Positions 53,989 to 63,173 of a DNA stretch of 64,000 nucleotides are shown here, piece after piece (position 1 is the stretch's first letter; each line of letters opens with the position of its first letter). Source of the DNA: Noviherbaspirillum sp. Root189. GTDB lineage: Bacteria; Pseudomonadota; Gammaproteobacteria; Burkholderiales; Burkholderiaceae_D. The stretch is taken from contig NZ_LMHZ01000078.1 in NCBI RefSeq assembly GCF_001428545.1, forward strand, positions 384-64,383, given 5' to 3'. The notes under the pieces are model-generated. The model saw nothing but the letters and a program-made list of their open reading frames with translations. It was not told where the DNA came from and ran no database searches. Made by a program: the position numbers and the translations under genes.

Positions 53989-54762
53989 ATGGCAAGCGAA
54001 AAAATCGACTTTCCAGGCAGCACCGGGCAAAAGCTCGCTGCACGACTTGATCTTCCTGCAAATAGTCCATGTGCATTTGCGCTGTTTGTGCACTGCTTCA
54101 CGTGCGGGAAGGATATTTTTGCGGCGAGCCGGATTGCCCAGGCGCTGACCGGGCACGGAATAGCGGTCTTGCGCTTTGACTTTACGGGACTGGGCGCGAG
54201 CGAGGGCGAGTTCGCCAACACAAATTTTTCCTCCAATCTGGAGGATCTGCTCGCTGCAACCAACCATCTCCGGAGCGCATATCGCGCGCCGTCGCTGCTG
54301 ATAGGACACAGCCTTGGCGGCGCCGCGGTACTGGCCGCGGCATCACAGATTCCGGAGGTGCGGGGCGTTGTCACCATTGGTGCACCAAGCGATCCGTCTC
54401 ACGTGGTTGCTCAGTTCAGCACCCATGTGACGGATATCGAGCGTGATGGCGAGGCGGAAGTGAAACTTGCGGGTCGGCCTTTCCGGATCAAGCGGCAATT
54501 TCTGGAGGATGTTGCGGAATACCGTCTGCTGGAAAAAATCGCCCAATTGGACAAGCCGCTCATGGTCATGCATTCCCCAAAGGACCATACCGTGCCATTG
54601 AATAACGCAACCCATATTTTTGCGGCTGCCCGGCATCCAAAAAGTTTTATTTCCCTGGACGATGCCGATCACCTGCTGACACGCCGAAGCGATGCTTTAT
54701 ATGTTGCCGATATTATCGCCGCATGGGGGAAACGGTATCTTGGAGACGATCTGGCCGTGTAG
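53989..54762 (+). CDS. Alpha/beta hydrolase
   Basis: The 257-residue soluble hydrolase has FVHCFTCGKDIFAASRIAQAL, the nucleophile elbow GHSLGGAA, an acidic residue in MHSPKDHTVPLNNA and His in DDADHLLTRRSDALYVADII. This is the family often fused to or next to OsmC. It lies 97 bp after the YbdK gene on the same strand. The substrate is unknown. Confidence 0.8.
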   Translation: MASEKIDFPGSTGQKLAARLDLPANSPCAFALFVHCFTCGKDIFAASRIAQALTGHGIAVLRFDFTGLGASEGEFANTNFSSNLEDLLAATNHLRSAYRAPSLLIGHSLGGAAVLAAASQIPEVRGVVTIGAPSDPSHVVAQFSTHVTDIERDGEAEVKLAGRPFRIKRQFLEDVAEYRLLEKIAQLDKPLMVMHSPKDHTVPLNNATHIFAAARHPKSFISLDDADHLLTRRSDALYVADIIAAWGKRYLGDDLAV

Positions 54763-54868
54763 GACAGTCCTGTCCTGTCACTGACTATTAGGCGCCTATG
54801 CCGCCGAAGCGTCATGCTCGTCTGGAAGGCATGGTCTGGCCGTATTAAAAACGGCAGGGATATCGCGG

Positions 54869-54900
54869 AAAAACGTCGGGACCGCAACCGCCGTCCCGAC
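54869..54900 (-). terminator. Intrinsic terminator after the HU gene
   Basis: GTCGGGAC/GTCCCGAC (8 bp, 10-nt loop) is followed on the minus strand by GTTTTT, 20 bp past the HU stop. Confidence 0.8.
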
Positions 54901-54920
54901 TTCATTCGGTGGGTCTTGAC

Positions 54921-55208
54921 TTACTTGATCTTGACCTTGGCAACCAGATCCTTCAGTGCCGGAGCTGCCTTGAAGCGCACATTCTTCGACGCCTTGATCT
55001 TGATCGATTCACCAGTCGCAGGGTTGCGGCCTGTACGGGCAGCACGCTGGGACACGGTAAATGTGCCGAGATCCGGGAAGGAGAACCGGCCTTCTTTCTT
55101 GAGGTCGCTGCCAACAAAGCCAAAGACTTGTTCAACGATCTGTTTTGCCTTGACCTTGGTGATTTCATGGTCGGTCGCGATCTTGTCAATGATCTCGCTC
55201 TTGTTCAT
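54921..55208 (-). CDS. HU-family DNA-binding protein
   Basis: The 95-residue HU-type protein starts MNKSEIIDKIATDHEITKVK and has the DNA-binding arm GRNPATGESIKIKASKNVRFKAAPALKDLV. AGGAG lies 5 bp before the ATG at 55208; a longer reading to 55265 is rejected. HU compacts the nucleoid and bends DNA. It has its own terminator. It could be one of several HU paralogues. Confidence 0.93.
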   Translation of the reverse strand: MNKSEIIDKIATDHEITKVKAKQIVEQVFGFVGSDLKKEGRFSFPDLGTFTVSQRAARTGRNPATGESIKIKASKNVRFKAAPALKDLVAKVKIK

Positions 55209-55462
55209 TAAAGCTCCTGTTGAAAAAAACAAATCAAAAGTAATGCAGGCGGAAATATATCTCATAAGTTACATTCTGTCGCTATTGCCAGCATGGTTTG
55301 CGCGTTTAGGGTGCGGGCTGTCGCGCACATGCGTCATCTTTTTCCTGGCTACAGGACTCATTTTCCACCGTGCTGCCATTGCCCTGCGCTTGTCCTGCGC
55401 TCCAGCTTCGCATCAAGGCGAAGTCAATGTCCATGGTAAAGCGGTGAAGGAAGTTAAGTGCT

Positions 55463-56209
55463 CTAAGCCACTGGCGGCATGAGGGGACGCATCGTGCGCT
55501 CAAAAAACGGCGTACGAATATCGAAATCGCTTTTCAGGCGGGCGACCTGAAGCGGATCGTTCTCATAGTGACGGGCATACGGTAGCAGCAACGAGCCGAT
55601 CTTTTCGAAGTGGCCGACATCTTCGAGGAACAGGACCATGGGAATCTGGAGGCCAAAGTCATCGCGTACGATGGGACGTCCGCAGCGATAAAGTCCAAAT
55701 CTTTCATAGTGTGATGCCAGCACGGGATTGCAATGGGTGATGCCGACCACACGGCCATGCTCCCGTGTAAAGCAATACATGCGGCATAGCAGGCGCGCCA
55801 TGCGGCGTGACCACAGCGAATCAGGGGCGATCGTCAGTGCATCGAGGTAGGCAACAGGCATACGGCTTTTCGCGATCGCTTGGCCTAGGCCAAGGCGTTC
55901 CGCAGTTTCCTTGCTTGGCAAATCCATCCACAAGCTGGCACATTCCACCATACGTCGATTCGCATCGCACGCATAAAAATCTGAGCGGATGCCAGGTTCC
56001 GTAGGCCAAACCATGCGATTGGCATGATCCGTCCCAAGCGGTGTGCTGCGTTCTTTTTCGACATGAACAACATAGCGGAACCGCGCTACCGCCTCAAGCT
56101 CTTCGGGTGTGGTAGCCAGACAAACTTCGCCAGCGCCCGCAATCGGGGCGCCGTCGCTAGACCGCGGTGCCGGCAACGTATCGTCGGACGCCTCGGTCGT
56201 ATTCAGCAT
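55463..56209 (-). CDS. FeeM-like N-acyltransferase (GNAT/autoinducer-synthase fold)
   Basis: The product of about 248 residues has ATTPEELEAVARFRYVVHVEKERSTPLGTDHANR, MPVAYLDALTIAPDSLWSRRMARLLCRMYCFTREHGRVVGITHCNP and YERFGLYRCGRP. These are features of the N-acyl amino acid synthase FeeM and PEP-CTERM-associated acyltransferases, relatives of LuxI-type synthases. The ATG at 56209 is used. No exosortase or LuxR gene adjoins. Product could be a long-chain acyl amino acid; this is inferred. Confidence 0.65.
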   Translation of the reverse strand: MLNTTEASDDTLPAPRSSDGAPIAGAGEVCLATTPEELEAVARFRYVVHVEKERSTPLGTDHANRMVWPTEPGIRSDFYACDANRRMVECASLWMDLPSKETAERLGLGQAIAKSRMPVAYLDALTIAPDSLWSRRMARLLCRMYCFTREHGRVVGITHCNPVLASHYERFGLYRCGRPIVRDDFGLQIPMVLFLEDVGHFEKIGSLLLPYARHYENDPLQVARLKSDFDIRTPFFERTMRPLMPPVA

Positions 56210-56421
56210 ACGCGCAGGAATGTTTATGTTTCTGTGATGGCTGGGGTGCGGGCGCATAGCGGTTTATCGAAGTCTGGCAGGCAATGTTAACTGCCAATGT
56301 CAGACTTTGACATGCAGGCGATGGTTCTGTTGCGCGGCCCCCCAACCAATAAATATCAAGCCGGCCAAGGACGTAAGCCGGGATTAACTATTTCCTGTAA
56401 TGAAAAATTTTCTTCCTTTCA

Positions 56422-57132
56422 TCATGCACCGTCGCGCTTGGGAATCTGCAGCCCACGAGCGACCGCATCGCGAGCAACAAAAGCTTCCAGGGTGTTGGTA
56501 ACGTGTGAGAAATCCGCCATACCGACCAGGTCACCCGCTTCGTAAAAGCCGATCAGGTTACGCACCCAGGGAAAGATCGCCATATCGGCGATCGTGTATT
56601 GATCTCCCATGATCCACTTGCGTCCAGCCAGACGCTGATTGAGCACGCCGAGCAAACGCCTGGATTCCGCCACGTACCGATCGCGCGGACGCTTGTCCTC
56701 ATAATCCTTGCCAGCAAACTTATTGAAGAAGCCAAGCTGCCCGAACATCGGTCCGATACCACCCATCTGGAACATTAACCATTGAATGGTTTCGTAGCGG
56801 CCTGCCGCGTCATCCGGGATGAATTGCCCGCTTTTGTCTGCCAGATACAGCAGGATGGCCCCGGACTCGAACAGGGCCAGGGGTGTGCCGCCGGGTCCAT
56901 TAGGATCAATGATGGCCGGGATCTTGTTATTGGGATTGAGCGAAAGAAATTCCGGCGACATCTGATCATTCGCCTCGAAACGCACAAGGTGCGGCTCGTA
57001 AGGAAGCTGTGTTTCCTCCAGCATGATGGAAACCTTGACTCCATTGGGTGTGGGCAGCGAGTAGAGTTGAATACGGTCGGGATGCCGGGCGGGCCACTTT
57101 TTGGTGATGAGGAATTCGGAGAGGGAAGTCAT
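56422..57132 (-). CDS. Glutathione S-transferase family, YfcG/YghU-like disulfide-bond oxidoreductase
   Basis: The 236-residue protein has a thioredoxin-fold N-terminal domain (IQLYSLPTPNGVKVSIMLEETQLPYEPHLV), the glutathione-binding NPNNKIPAIID and LFESGAILLYLADKSG, and a helical C-terminal domain. The TPNGVKVS segment is typical of the YfcG/YghU group that reduces disulfides with glutathione. It stands near a YbdK-type gene but on the opposite strand. Confidence 0.85.
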   Translation of the reverse strand: MTSLSEFLITKKWPARHPDRIQLYSLPTPNGVKVSIMLEETQLPYEPHLVRFEANDQMSPEFLSLNPNNKIPAIIDPNGPGGTPLALFESGAILLYLADKSGQFIPDDAAGRYETIQWLMFQMGGIGPMFGQLGFFNKFAGKDYEDKRPRDRYVAESRRLLGVLNQRLAGRKWIMGDQYTIADMAIFPWVRNLIGFYEAGDLVGMADFSHVTNTLEAFVARDAVARGLQIPKRDGA

Positions 57133-57287
57133 GTCGGTTCTTTTCCTTTGTTAGCGTGATTGTTCAGCAGCGCGGCATTGACCGGGCGCAAGTCAACCAA
57201 TATAAGGCTTTTTATCAACGCTTGCCTTGCCCTCCAGTTCCTGCACGGATCAAGCTTTCATCGGCATGACAGCGTAAAATACGCATC

Positions 57288-58067
57288 ATGTATATTGATT
57301 CCCATTGCCATATCAACTTCCCGGAGCTTGCCGCGCGTCTTCCCGAAATCTTCGGCAAGATGAAGGAAAACCGCGTGACGCACGCATTGTGCGTATCCGT
57401 AAACCTGCCCGAATTTCCCGGGGTGCTTGCGATTGCTAACGAGCATGAACATATTTATGCCTCGGTCGGCGTCCATCCGGATTATGAAGAAACCCCTGAG
57501 CCCACCGTCGACGAACTCGTTAAGCTGTCCGATCATCCCAAGATCGTCGCCATCGGTGAAACCGGCCTCGACTATTACCGCCTTGAAGGCGACCTGGAGT
57601 GGCAGCGAAATCGGTTCCGCACGCATATCCGTGCATCGCGGGCTACCGGCAAGCCGTTGATCATTCATACCCGCTCGGCGTCTGAAGATACGATCCGTCT
57701 GATGCGCGAGGAAAAGGCTGGTACGGATGCAGGTGGCGCCGGCGGGGTGATGCACTGCTTTACGGAGTCACTGGAAGTTGCCGAAGCCGCCATGGCAATG
57801 GGCTTCTATATTTCGTTTTCGGGTATTGTCACTTTCAAGAGCGCTAAAGAACTGCAAGCGGTTGCCTCTGCGGTCCCGCTTGAGCGCATGCTGATCGAAA
57901 CCGACTCGCCTTACCTGGCGCCTGTGCCTCATCGGGGAAAAATCAATGAGCCAGGTTTGGTTTGTCATGTTGCCGAATTCATCGCCAAGCTGAAGGGCAT
58001 CCCGCTCGAGACGGTAGCCCGGCAAACGACGGATAACTTCTTCCAGCTCTTTCACATTCCACGCTAA
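57288..58067 (+). CDS. TatD-family metal-dependent hydrolase
   Basis: The 259-residue TIM-barrel protein has the metal-binding DSHCHINFPE, GETGLDYYR, PLIIHTRSA, MHCFTES and ETDSPYLAPVPHRGKINEP. TatD proteins are 3'-5' DNases or D-aminoacyl hydrolases, also called YcfH type. It lies 18 bp upstream of an ankyrin gene, so the two are probably cotranscribed. Confidence 0.92.
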   Translation: MYIDSHCHINFPELAARLPEIFGKMKENRVTHALCVSVNLPEFPGVLAIANEHEHIYASVGVHPDYEETPEPTVDELVKLSDHPKIVAIGETGLDYYRLEGDLEWQRNRFRTHIRASRATGKPLIIHTRSASEDTIRLMREEKAGTDAGGAGGVMHCFTESLEVAEAAMAMGFYISFSGIVTFKSAKELQAVASAVPLERMLIETDSPYLAPVPHRGKINEPGLVCHVAEFIAKLKGIPLETVARQTTDNFFQLFHIPR

Positions 58068-58085
58068 GGTGGTGACGGTGATATC

Positions 58086-58793
58086 GTGAAAATTACTCAG
58101 CGCAGAATCGACTTTTCCCCTACTTTCTCCGCCGGCCGACGTGTCGGCATTGCCATGCTCGCAGGCCTTGCGCTGGCCCCTTTGATTTCCATGCCGGTGT
58201 GGGCAGGTGCTTACGACGATTTTTTCCGGGCCGTCAAGCTCGACGATGCCCGCACGATCAAATCCCTGCTTGCGCGCGGACTAGACCCAAATCTGATTGA
58301 ACCCGAACGTGGTGAGACCGGATTGATGCTGGCGCTTCGTGAAAATTCCTCGGGTGTGTTCGATACGCTGCTTAATGCGCGCGGCATCGACCTCGAAGCC
58401 AAGGCGCGCAATGGTGATACCGCGCTGATGATTGCGAGTTTTAAAGCAAATCTGCCTGCGGTGAAGGCACTCATCGACAAGGGTGCGGAGGTCAACAAGA
58501 CCGGATGGACGCCCCTGCACTATGCGGCTTCCATTGGCAACAATGACATCGTCAGCCTGCTTCTCGACAAGTCGGCATACATTGACGCCGAGTCGCCCAA
58601 TAAAACTACGCCGATTATGATGGCGGCGCGAGCCGGTCACATCATGACTGTCAAATTGCTGCTCGATGAAGGCGCCGATGCGACCCTGAAGAATGATGCG
58701 GGGATGACGGCAATCGACTTCGCGGAAAAACATGAGTTCAGGGATATTGCGGAAGGTCTGACTTACCGGCTCAAGAAGGCCGGCAAGCTTTAA
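58086..58793 (+). CDS. Secreted ankyrin-repeat protein
   Basis: The 235-residue product begins at a GTG (58086). It has a signal peptide (IAMLAGLALAPLISMPVWAGA) and about five ankyrin repeats (NGDTALMIASFKANLPAVKALIDKGAEV; GWTPLHYAASIGNNDIVSLLLDKSAYI; NKTTPIMMAARAGHIMTVKLLLDEGADA). The domain should lie in the periplasm and bind proteins. The pairing tatD-ankyrin is seen in other Burkholderiales as far as I recall. Confidence 0.82.
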   Translation: MKITQRRIDFSPTFSAGRRVGIAMLAGLALAPLISMPVWAGAYDDFFRAVKLDDARTIKSLLARGLDPNLIEPERGETGLMLALRENSSGVFDTLLNARGIDLEAKARNGDTALMIASFKANLPAVKALIDKGAEVNKTGWTPLHYAASIGNNDIVSLLLDKSAYIDAESPNKTTPIMMAARAGHIMTVKLLLDEGADATLKNDAGMTAIDFAEKHEFRDIAEGLTYRLKKAGKL

Positions 58794-58884
58794 TCGGTCG
58801 TCTTCGTCCTTCTGGCGAGTTGCAACGGTGGCGCTTAATGTGACAGGTTAGCGCCGCCGTGGAGCTTGGTACGCAGACTAACAA

Positions 58885-59682
58885 TCAAGGCAGGCTGATC
58901 GTAATATGCGCGACTTTGGGTGTCAGCTTGATCAGGTCAAAATAAACGTTCAGCGTGTCATTGACCTGTCCTGACAAGGCCCAGCTCAAGCACGCAAAGA
59001 TCGCGCCGCCGAGGCCGACAAATGCTGCCGTTAAAACCCATATCGGCACCTCGGATTTGATCAGATGCACCACGTTGTCCGGTGACTTCCAGTGTGGAGC
59101 GAAGAGCGCCCGCTTGCCTTTAAGGTGAGTTATTTCCTTGTCCAGTGTGGCGACGAGATAGTTCAGTTTCTCTTTGCTTTCGAGCATGTACTTGCCCTGG
59201 AAACCGGTAAGAAGACACATGTAAAACACTTCAAGTGTCTGCACACTCGGCTCGCCGCGGCGGCGCACTTCGTCAAGTTCGGTAAAGAAATGTTCTCCGG
59301 CTAATTGGTCTCCGAACAAGCTTAGCTGCAGCGGAGCCTGTTCCCAGGTATGGCGAATGTCCATTTCCGAAGCGAGTACGGCCTCGTCGATAGCGGCGCA
59401 AAATGCATATTTCGCCGCGTACACGTCTTCCGCGGAAACATTCAGTCGGCGTGCGTTGCGTTCAAAGTGATCGAGCAACTGCAGAACCTGTGCCGAGAAG
59501 TGCCCCGCATTCGCAGGGAAGTAGCGATTCTTCAGTAAAAGCAGCAGATAGAATCCGTCATGAAGCAGGTCCACCAATGAGCGGGCAGCGGGTGCGGGCT
59601 CAGTGCGCAACCCCGGAGCAGGGCCATACAGGGAAGGCGGCACAGGGGGCGCTTCTGCGAGAGGCGATATATCGAGAGTCAT
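58885..59682 (-). CDS. tssL: Type VI secretion protein TssL (DotU/ImpK)
   Basis: The 265-residue protein has the DotU domain (LVDLLHDGFYLLLLLKNRYF; AAKYAFCAAIDEAVLAS-like segment; LQLSLFGDQLAGEHFFTELDEVRRRG; MCLLTGFQGKY) and one C-terminal membrane helix (VLTAAFVGLGGAIFACLSWAL). No C-terminal OmpA/peptidoglycan-binding domain is attached. It is part of the inner-membrane complex with TssM and TssJ. Its start overlaps the tssK stop by 4 bp. Confidence 0.9.
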   Translation of the reverse strand: MTLDISPLAEAPPVPPSLYGPAPGLRTEPAPAARSLVDLLHDGFYLLLLLKNRYFPANAGHFSAQVLQLLDHFERNARRLNVSAEDVYAAKYAFCAAIDEAVLASEMDIRHTWEQAPLQLSLFGDQLAGEHFFTELDEVRRRGEPSVQTLEVFYMCLLTGFQGKYMLESKEKLNYLVATLDKEITHLKGKRALFAPHWKSPDNVVHLIKSEVPIWVLTAAFVGLGGAIFACLSWALSGQVNDTLNVYFDLIKLTPKVAHITISLP

Positions 59683-61028
59683 TGGATGACAGCAAAGAGT
59701 TCAAGTTTGAGGTTGTTAAAGACCGCCGGCACGTAAAGCATGATGGCACTGGATGCAATCATCCTGTCATATAGCGGACCGCGCGGTTCGATGGAAAAGT
59801 AATAGCAGCCCGGACGCACAGGTATCGGTGCGGGAACCTGAGGCGCCGACATCAGGCGAACGCCGGGCATGGCGGAAGACACCATCTTGTCGACATCATC
59901 CGGAGCTCCTATCTTCACACGCTGGGGAACGGCCTCTACCAGTTCCGCAGGCGGCATGTCGGCACTGACAGACAGGAAATACGAGGCGGTACTGGTCACC
60001 TTGTCCGAGTCGACCCGGCCAAGGAAGAACGCTGGTTTGACTTCGCTGAGTGGGACAACGAAATAACGTGACGATATGACGGTTTCCAGCAATTCCCGAA
60101 TGATCTCTTCAAGCCGATGAAAGCCGGGCGCCGGGTCTGCGTGATGGTACATCGGCAGTCCGGCCAGGCTGTGTGCCTTGGAAAACGTCAGCAGTTGTCC
60201 GGCAATCCGCAACATTTCCTGGAACAGTCTTTCAGGGTGCAGCTCGGCATGTTGCAGGAAGTGCTGCAACGTGGCACTCGCCGAATTGACAGTATGCAGC
60301 AACCAAAACGAGGCAATATCACCCGAGCGAAATTCGACCACGTTCTGTGAAGGCTCCCGATGGTAGCCATACAGCGCTTGCGCCTTTGCCTGCAGTATGT
60401 CGAGCAAGTTGCGCAGCATCTGATAGAGTGAGGCGGAAGAGCGTATTGTTGCTGCCGGAGGAAGAAAAGACGCGTCAAGTTCATAACCTCCGCTGCTGTT
60501 CATGCGAACCCGTGCGATCGGTAGTGTTACGTATTGTTCGCGATTATCGCGTTCGGACAACAGGCGCAATGACTTTTTCAGAACCGTCAGCCCTGTTTCG
60601 ATCGCGTGTGTGTACAGATCCGGCGCCGGCTCGTCGTGCTGCGAATAACGCAATATCTGTCCGCCGGCTTCCTGCTGCGGCGTAAAATTTGTACCGTGGT
60701 CGCGCAGGTAGGGCAAAGCCAGGTAGAACGTCATTCCATCCCCGATGTCCTCCACGACCGACAGGTCGACCGGAGGCGGTAATGGGTCGTCTTCGGGCGC
60801 ATGAATGAATTCACCATCGGGTAACATGCCGTTGATGACAGTCAGCCTGAGCATTGCCGCGCCAAGTGCGTCCAGGTCGAATCGTATTTCCCGGATACCC
60901 CACAGATAAGGATGTGCGGTGCGACCAAGGCGAGTGAGCCTGGCCTCGTGATACAGGTCCTGGCGTTGAAAGTGTTGCGGGCGAAGGAAGAGGCCTTCGC
61001 CCCAAAGGATTTTTGTAGTGCGGCTCAT
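59679..61028 (-). CDS. tssK: Type VI secretion baseplate protein TssK
   Basis: The product of about 449 residues starts MSRTTKILWGEGLFLRPQHFQ, the diagnostic TssK N-terminus, and continues with QRQDLYHEARL and a C-terminal receptor-binding-like region (PVRPGCYYFSIEPRGPLYDRMIASSAIMLYVPAVF). TssK links the baseplate to the membrane complex. The ATG at 61028 is chosen from the conserved motif; a longer reading to 61094 would overlap tssJ. It lies 28 bp after tssJ. Confidence 0.93.
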   Translation of the reverse strand: MSRTTKILWGEGLFLRPQHFQRQDLYHEARLTRLGRTAHPYLWGIREIRFDLDALGAAMLRLTVINGMLPDGEFIHAPEDDPLPPPVDLSVVEDIGDGMTFYLALPYLRDHGTNFTPQQEAGGQILRYSQHDEPAPDLYTHAIETGLTVLKKSLRLLSERDNREQYVTLPIARVRMNSSGGYELDASFLPPAATIRSSASLYQMLRNLLDILQAKAQALYGYHREPSQNVVEFRSGDIASFWLLHTVNSASATLQHFLQHAELHPERLFQEMLRIAGQLLTFSKAHSLAGLPMYHHADPAPGFHRLEEIIRELLETVISSRYFVVPLSEVKPAFFLGRVDSDKVTSTASYFLSVSADMPPAELVEAVPQRVKIGAPDDVDKMVSSAMPGVRLMSAPQVPAPIPVRPGCYYFSIEPRGPLYDRMIASSAIMLYVPAVFNNLKLELFAVIQ

Positions 61029-61056
61029 GAAAGATGGGACCGTAAAAGAGGAATGC

Positions 61057-61680
61057 TCATTCGGAGCATGGGGCGGTGGAAAGAAGCAATGCATCGCTGC
61101 GACGCATGCCTACGGGTATGGCGCCACTGGAAGTCATTGCGCAAGCATGCACACCGAGGACAAGCCCTGTTTGTTCTGCATCGACAGCGTTGAACGCCAT
61201 TCGCCAGCGTTGTGGCGACGGTTTTCGGAAAAAGGTGGCCACGCCAAGATAAGCGGCATCCGCAGTCAGTTTCTCGTTGATCCTGACGGTTTGACCGGGC
61301 ATCAGAATGAACTCGCGGACCTCCGATAAATCGCTTCCCAATACGTTTTTTTCCTTGTCCGTATCTCCAAACACCCGATAGGACGCGGATAAAAACGCCT
61401 CCTGATTGCGAAGCTTGTAAACCCGTACAACGGTCGCAACGCCTTGGCCCGTCGCTGCGGCATTCAGGTCGCGCGAGGCCTCAAGCCGTAAGGAGACCTG
61501 CCGCGTGACTGGTGCTGCACTCTTTTCCGTCAGCTTCAATCCGGCCACCGACAGCAATGCGTTAGTGGTCAGTTCCGCACCCTTTGGGCCGGCAGAGCAG
61601 CCTAGCAGTGGAATGCACATCAATAGCGCGACTCGTCGCCAACCGATCGGGAATGCGCTTCGGAATACGCGACTGAGCAT
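61057..61680 (-). CDS. tssJ: Type VI secretion lipoprotein TssJ
   Basis: The product of about 207 residues has a lipoprotein signal with lipobox LLGC and a TssJ beta-sandwich (QVSLRLEASRDLNAAATGQGVATVVRVYKLRNQEAFLSASYRVFGDTD, then REFILMPGQTVRINEKLTADAAYLGVATFFRKP). It anchors the membrane complex to the outer membrane. The ATG at 61680 is uncertain; one at 61749 is also in frame. First gene of the minus-strand tssJ-tssK-tssL operon. Confidence 0.87.
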   Translation of the reverse strand: MLSRVFRSAFPIGWRRVALLMCIPLLGCSAGPKGAELTTNALLSVAGLKLTEKSAAPVTRQVSLRLEASRDLNAAATGQGVATVVRVYKLRNQEAFLSASYRVFGDTDKEKNVLGSDLSEVREFILMPGQTVRINEKLTADAAYLGVATFFRKPSPQRWRMAFNAVDAEQTGLVLGVHACAMTSSGAIPVGMRRSDALLLSTAPCSE

Positions 61681-61805
61681 ACAACGTGCCGCCGTCGGTG
61701 CGCGTGGCAGACGCTGGAACAATGACCCTGCTTGATATCGGTAGTTCACTAAGCCCTTCCTAGCATGACCATCAAGCCATGATTAAATAATTATCAATAA
61801 AACAA

Positions 61806-61835
61806 TTGTCTTTTAATAAATCTTTCCTGTAGTAT
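61806..61835 (+). promoter_or_regulatory. Candidate promoter in the AT-rich gap of the T6SS locus
   Basis: TTGTCT (61806-61811) and TAGTAT (61830-61835) are 18 bp apart, in a stretch much richer in A+T than the flanking genes. It would drive the plus-strand operon. AT-rich T6SS promoters are often targets of H-NS-type silencers; no site is proven. Confidence 0.4.
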
Positions 61836-61941
61836 ATCGCAGACGTTATCAATATGTTAATTAATTTCCGGTTGGATTGCTGATGCCGCCTTGATGAAGG
61901 CGATCAGGCAAGCAAACGGAAACGCATACAAGGACCCAGTC

Positions 61942-62613
61942 ATGTCTTTAATTACCTCAGTTATCGCGCGGCGATTTTCCAAGCCACATTTCGTCGCTTT
62001 ATACGTCTGCCTCATCGTTCTTGCAGGTTGCGCGAGTCCCTTGCCCAACAGCGCGAACGATAAGGCCGGCCTGGAATCGTCACTCGCTGCAGCCGAAACG
62101 GAGCTTGCCAAAGGAAGGCGTGAGCAGGCTGTGGCGTTGCTAACCGAGGCTGCTCAAGCTCATCCGACCAGTACCGTTCCCTGGTTGAAAATCGCCAATG
62201 TCTGGTTCGAGGCAGGTAACTATCCATCGTCCATTCTTGCCGCCAATGAAGTGCTGCAGCGCGACCCGTCCAGTCAGGAGGCCAAAAGCCTGCTAGTGGT
62301 GGCCGGACTCAGGGTCGCAGCAGGCGCGGTTTCCGGTCTGCGGCCAAATGGCAATATCGGCGTCAATGTCAGGACCGATGCTGAAAACCTGACCAACTCC
62401 TTGCGCGACGTCCTGGGTGAAAAAATCCTGGTGCCCGGTCAGCCGGTCGAGACCAAGCCGGTTGTCTCTCCACGTCCAAAGTCACAAGTGCGCCCACGCC
62501 CAAGCGCCGTGGTCAGGCAACCAGTTGCACCAGGCGGTACAGCCAGTGCCGCCAGCAGCGCGGCTTCCGGTACACGTTCCACCTCGACCGATCCCTTCAA
62601 GGCGCTCAAATAA
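61942..62613 (+). CDS. T6SS-associated TPR lipoprotein
   Basis: The product of about 223 residues has a lipoprotein signal (lipobox LAGC) and tetratricopeptide-like helices (SLAAAETELAKGRREQAVALLTEAAQAHPTSTVPWLKIANVWFEAGNYPSSILAANEVLQRDPSSQEAKSLL). A disordered Pro/Ser/Ala tail follows. AAGGA lies before the ATG at 61942. It precedes tssB by 46 bp. TPR lipoproteins occupy this place in some Burkholderia T6SS clusters (Tag proteins); role unproven. Confidence 0.72.
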   Translation: MSLITSVIARRFSKPHFVALYVCLIVLAGCASPLPNSANDKAGLESSLAAAETELAKGRREQAVALLTEAAQAHPTSTVPWLKIANVWFEAGNYPSSILAANEVLQRDPSSQEAKSLLVVAGLRVAAGAVSGLRPNGNIGVNVRTDAENLTNSLRDVLGEKILVPGQPVETKPVVSPRPKSQVRPRPSAVVRQPVAPGGTASAASSAASGTRSTSTDPFKALK

Positions 62614-62659
62614 TCTGCCAGCCACCTCACTGACATAGCTGTTATCCAAGGAAATCACG

Positions 62660-63172
62660 ATGTCGAAAAAAGAAAGCATTCAAAAGAAACTGCAACGCGT
62701 TCGGCCCCCTCGCGTGCAACTGACATATGACGTTGAAATTGGAGACGCCATTGAACAAAAAGAGATTCCGTTTGTTGTCGGCGTCCTTGGCGATTTCTCC
62801 GGCCAGTCAGAAAATGCCTTGCCAAAGCTAAAAGAACGTAAGTTCGTCAACGTCGACGTCGATAATTTTGACGACGTCATGAAAGCCGTCGAGCCGCGGA
62901 CTGTGTATCGCGTCAAGAATACTCTGGGCAGTCAGGCCGGGGAGTTCGCCGTTGATCTTAAATTCAAGTCGATTGAGGACTTTCGCCCGGAATCGGTTAC
63001 GCAGCAGGTGGAACCCTTGCGCAAACTGGTTGAGGCGCGCACAAAGCTTTCCGACCTGCGAAACAAGATCGCTGGAAACGACAAGCTTGAAGATGTTCTA
63101 AGTGAAGTGCTCGCCAACACGGAAAGCCTTCGTCGTCTTGGACGGGAAACACAAAAGAAAACGGAGGACTGA
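62660..63172 (+). CDS. tssB: Type VI secretion sheath protein TssB (VipA/ImpB)
   Basis: The 170-residue small sheath subunit has the conserved N-terminal block RVRPPRVQLTYDVEIGDAIEQKEIPFVVGVLGDFSGQ and the KFVNVDVDNFDDVMKAVEPR segment. AAGGAAA lies before the ATG. With TssC it forms the contractile sheath. tssC starts 1 bp after its stop. Confidence 0.95.
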   Translation: MSKKESIQKKLQRVRPPRVQLTYDVEIGDAIEQKEIPFVVGVLGDFSGQSENALPKLKERKFVNVDVDNFDDVMKAVEPRTVYRVKNTLGSQAGEFAVDLKFKSIEDFRPESVTQQVEPLRKLVEARTKLSDLRNKIAGNDKLEDVLSEVLANTESLRRLGRETQKKTED

Positions 63173-63173
63173 G

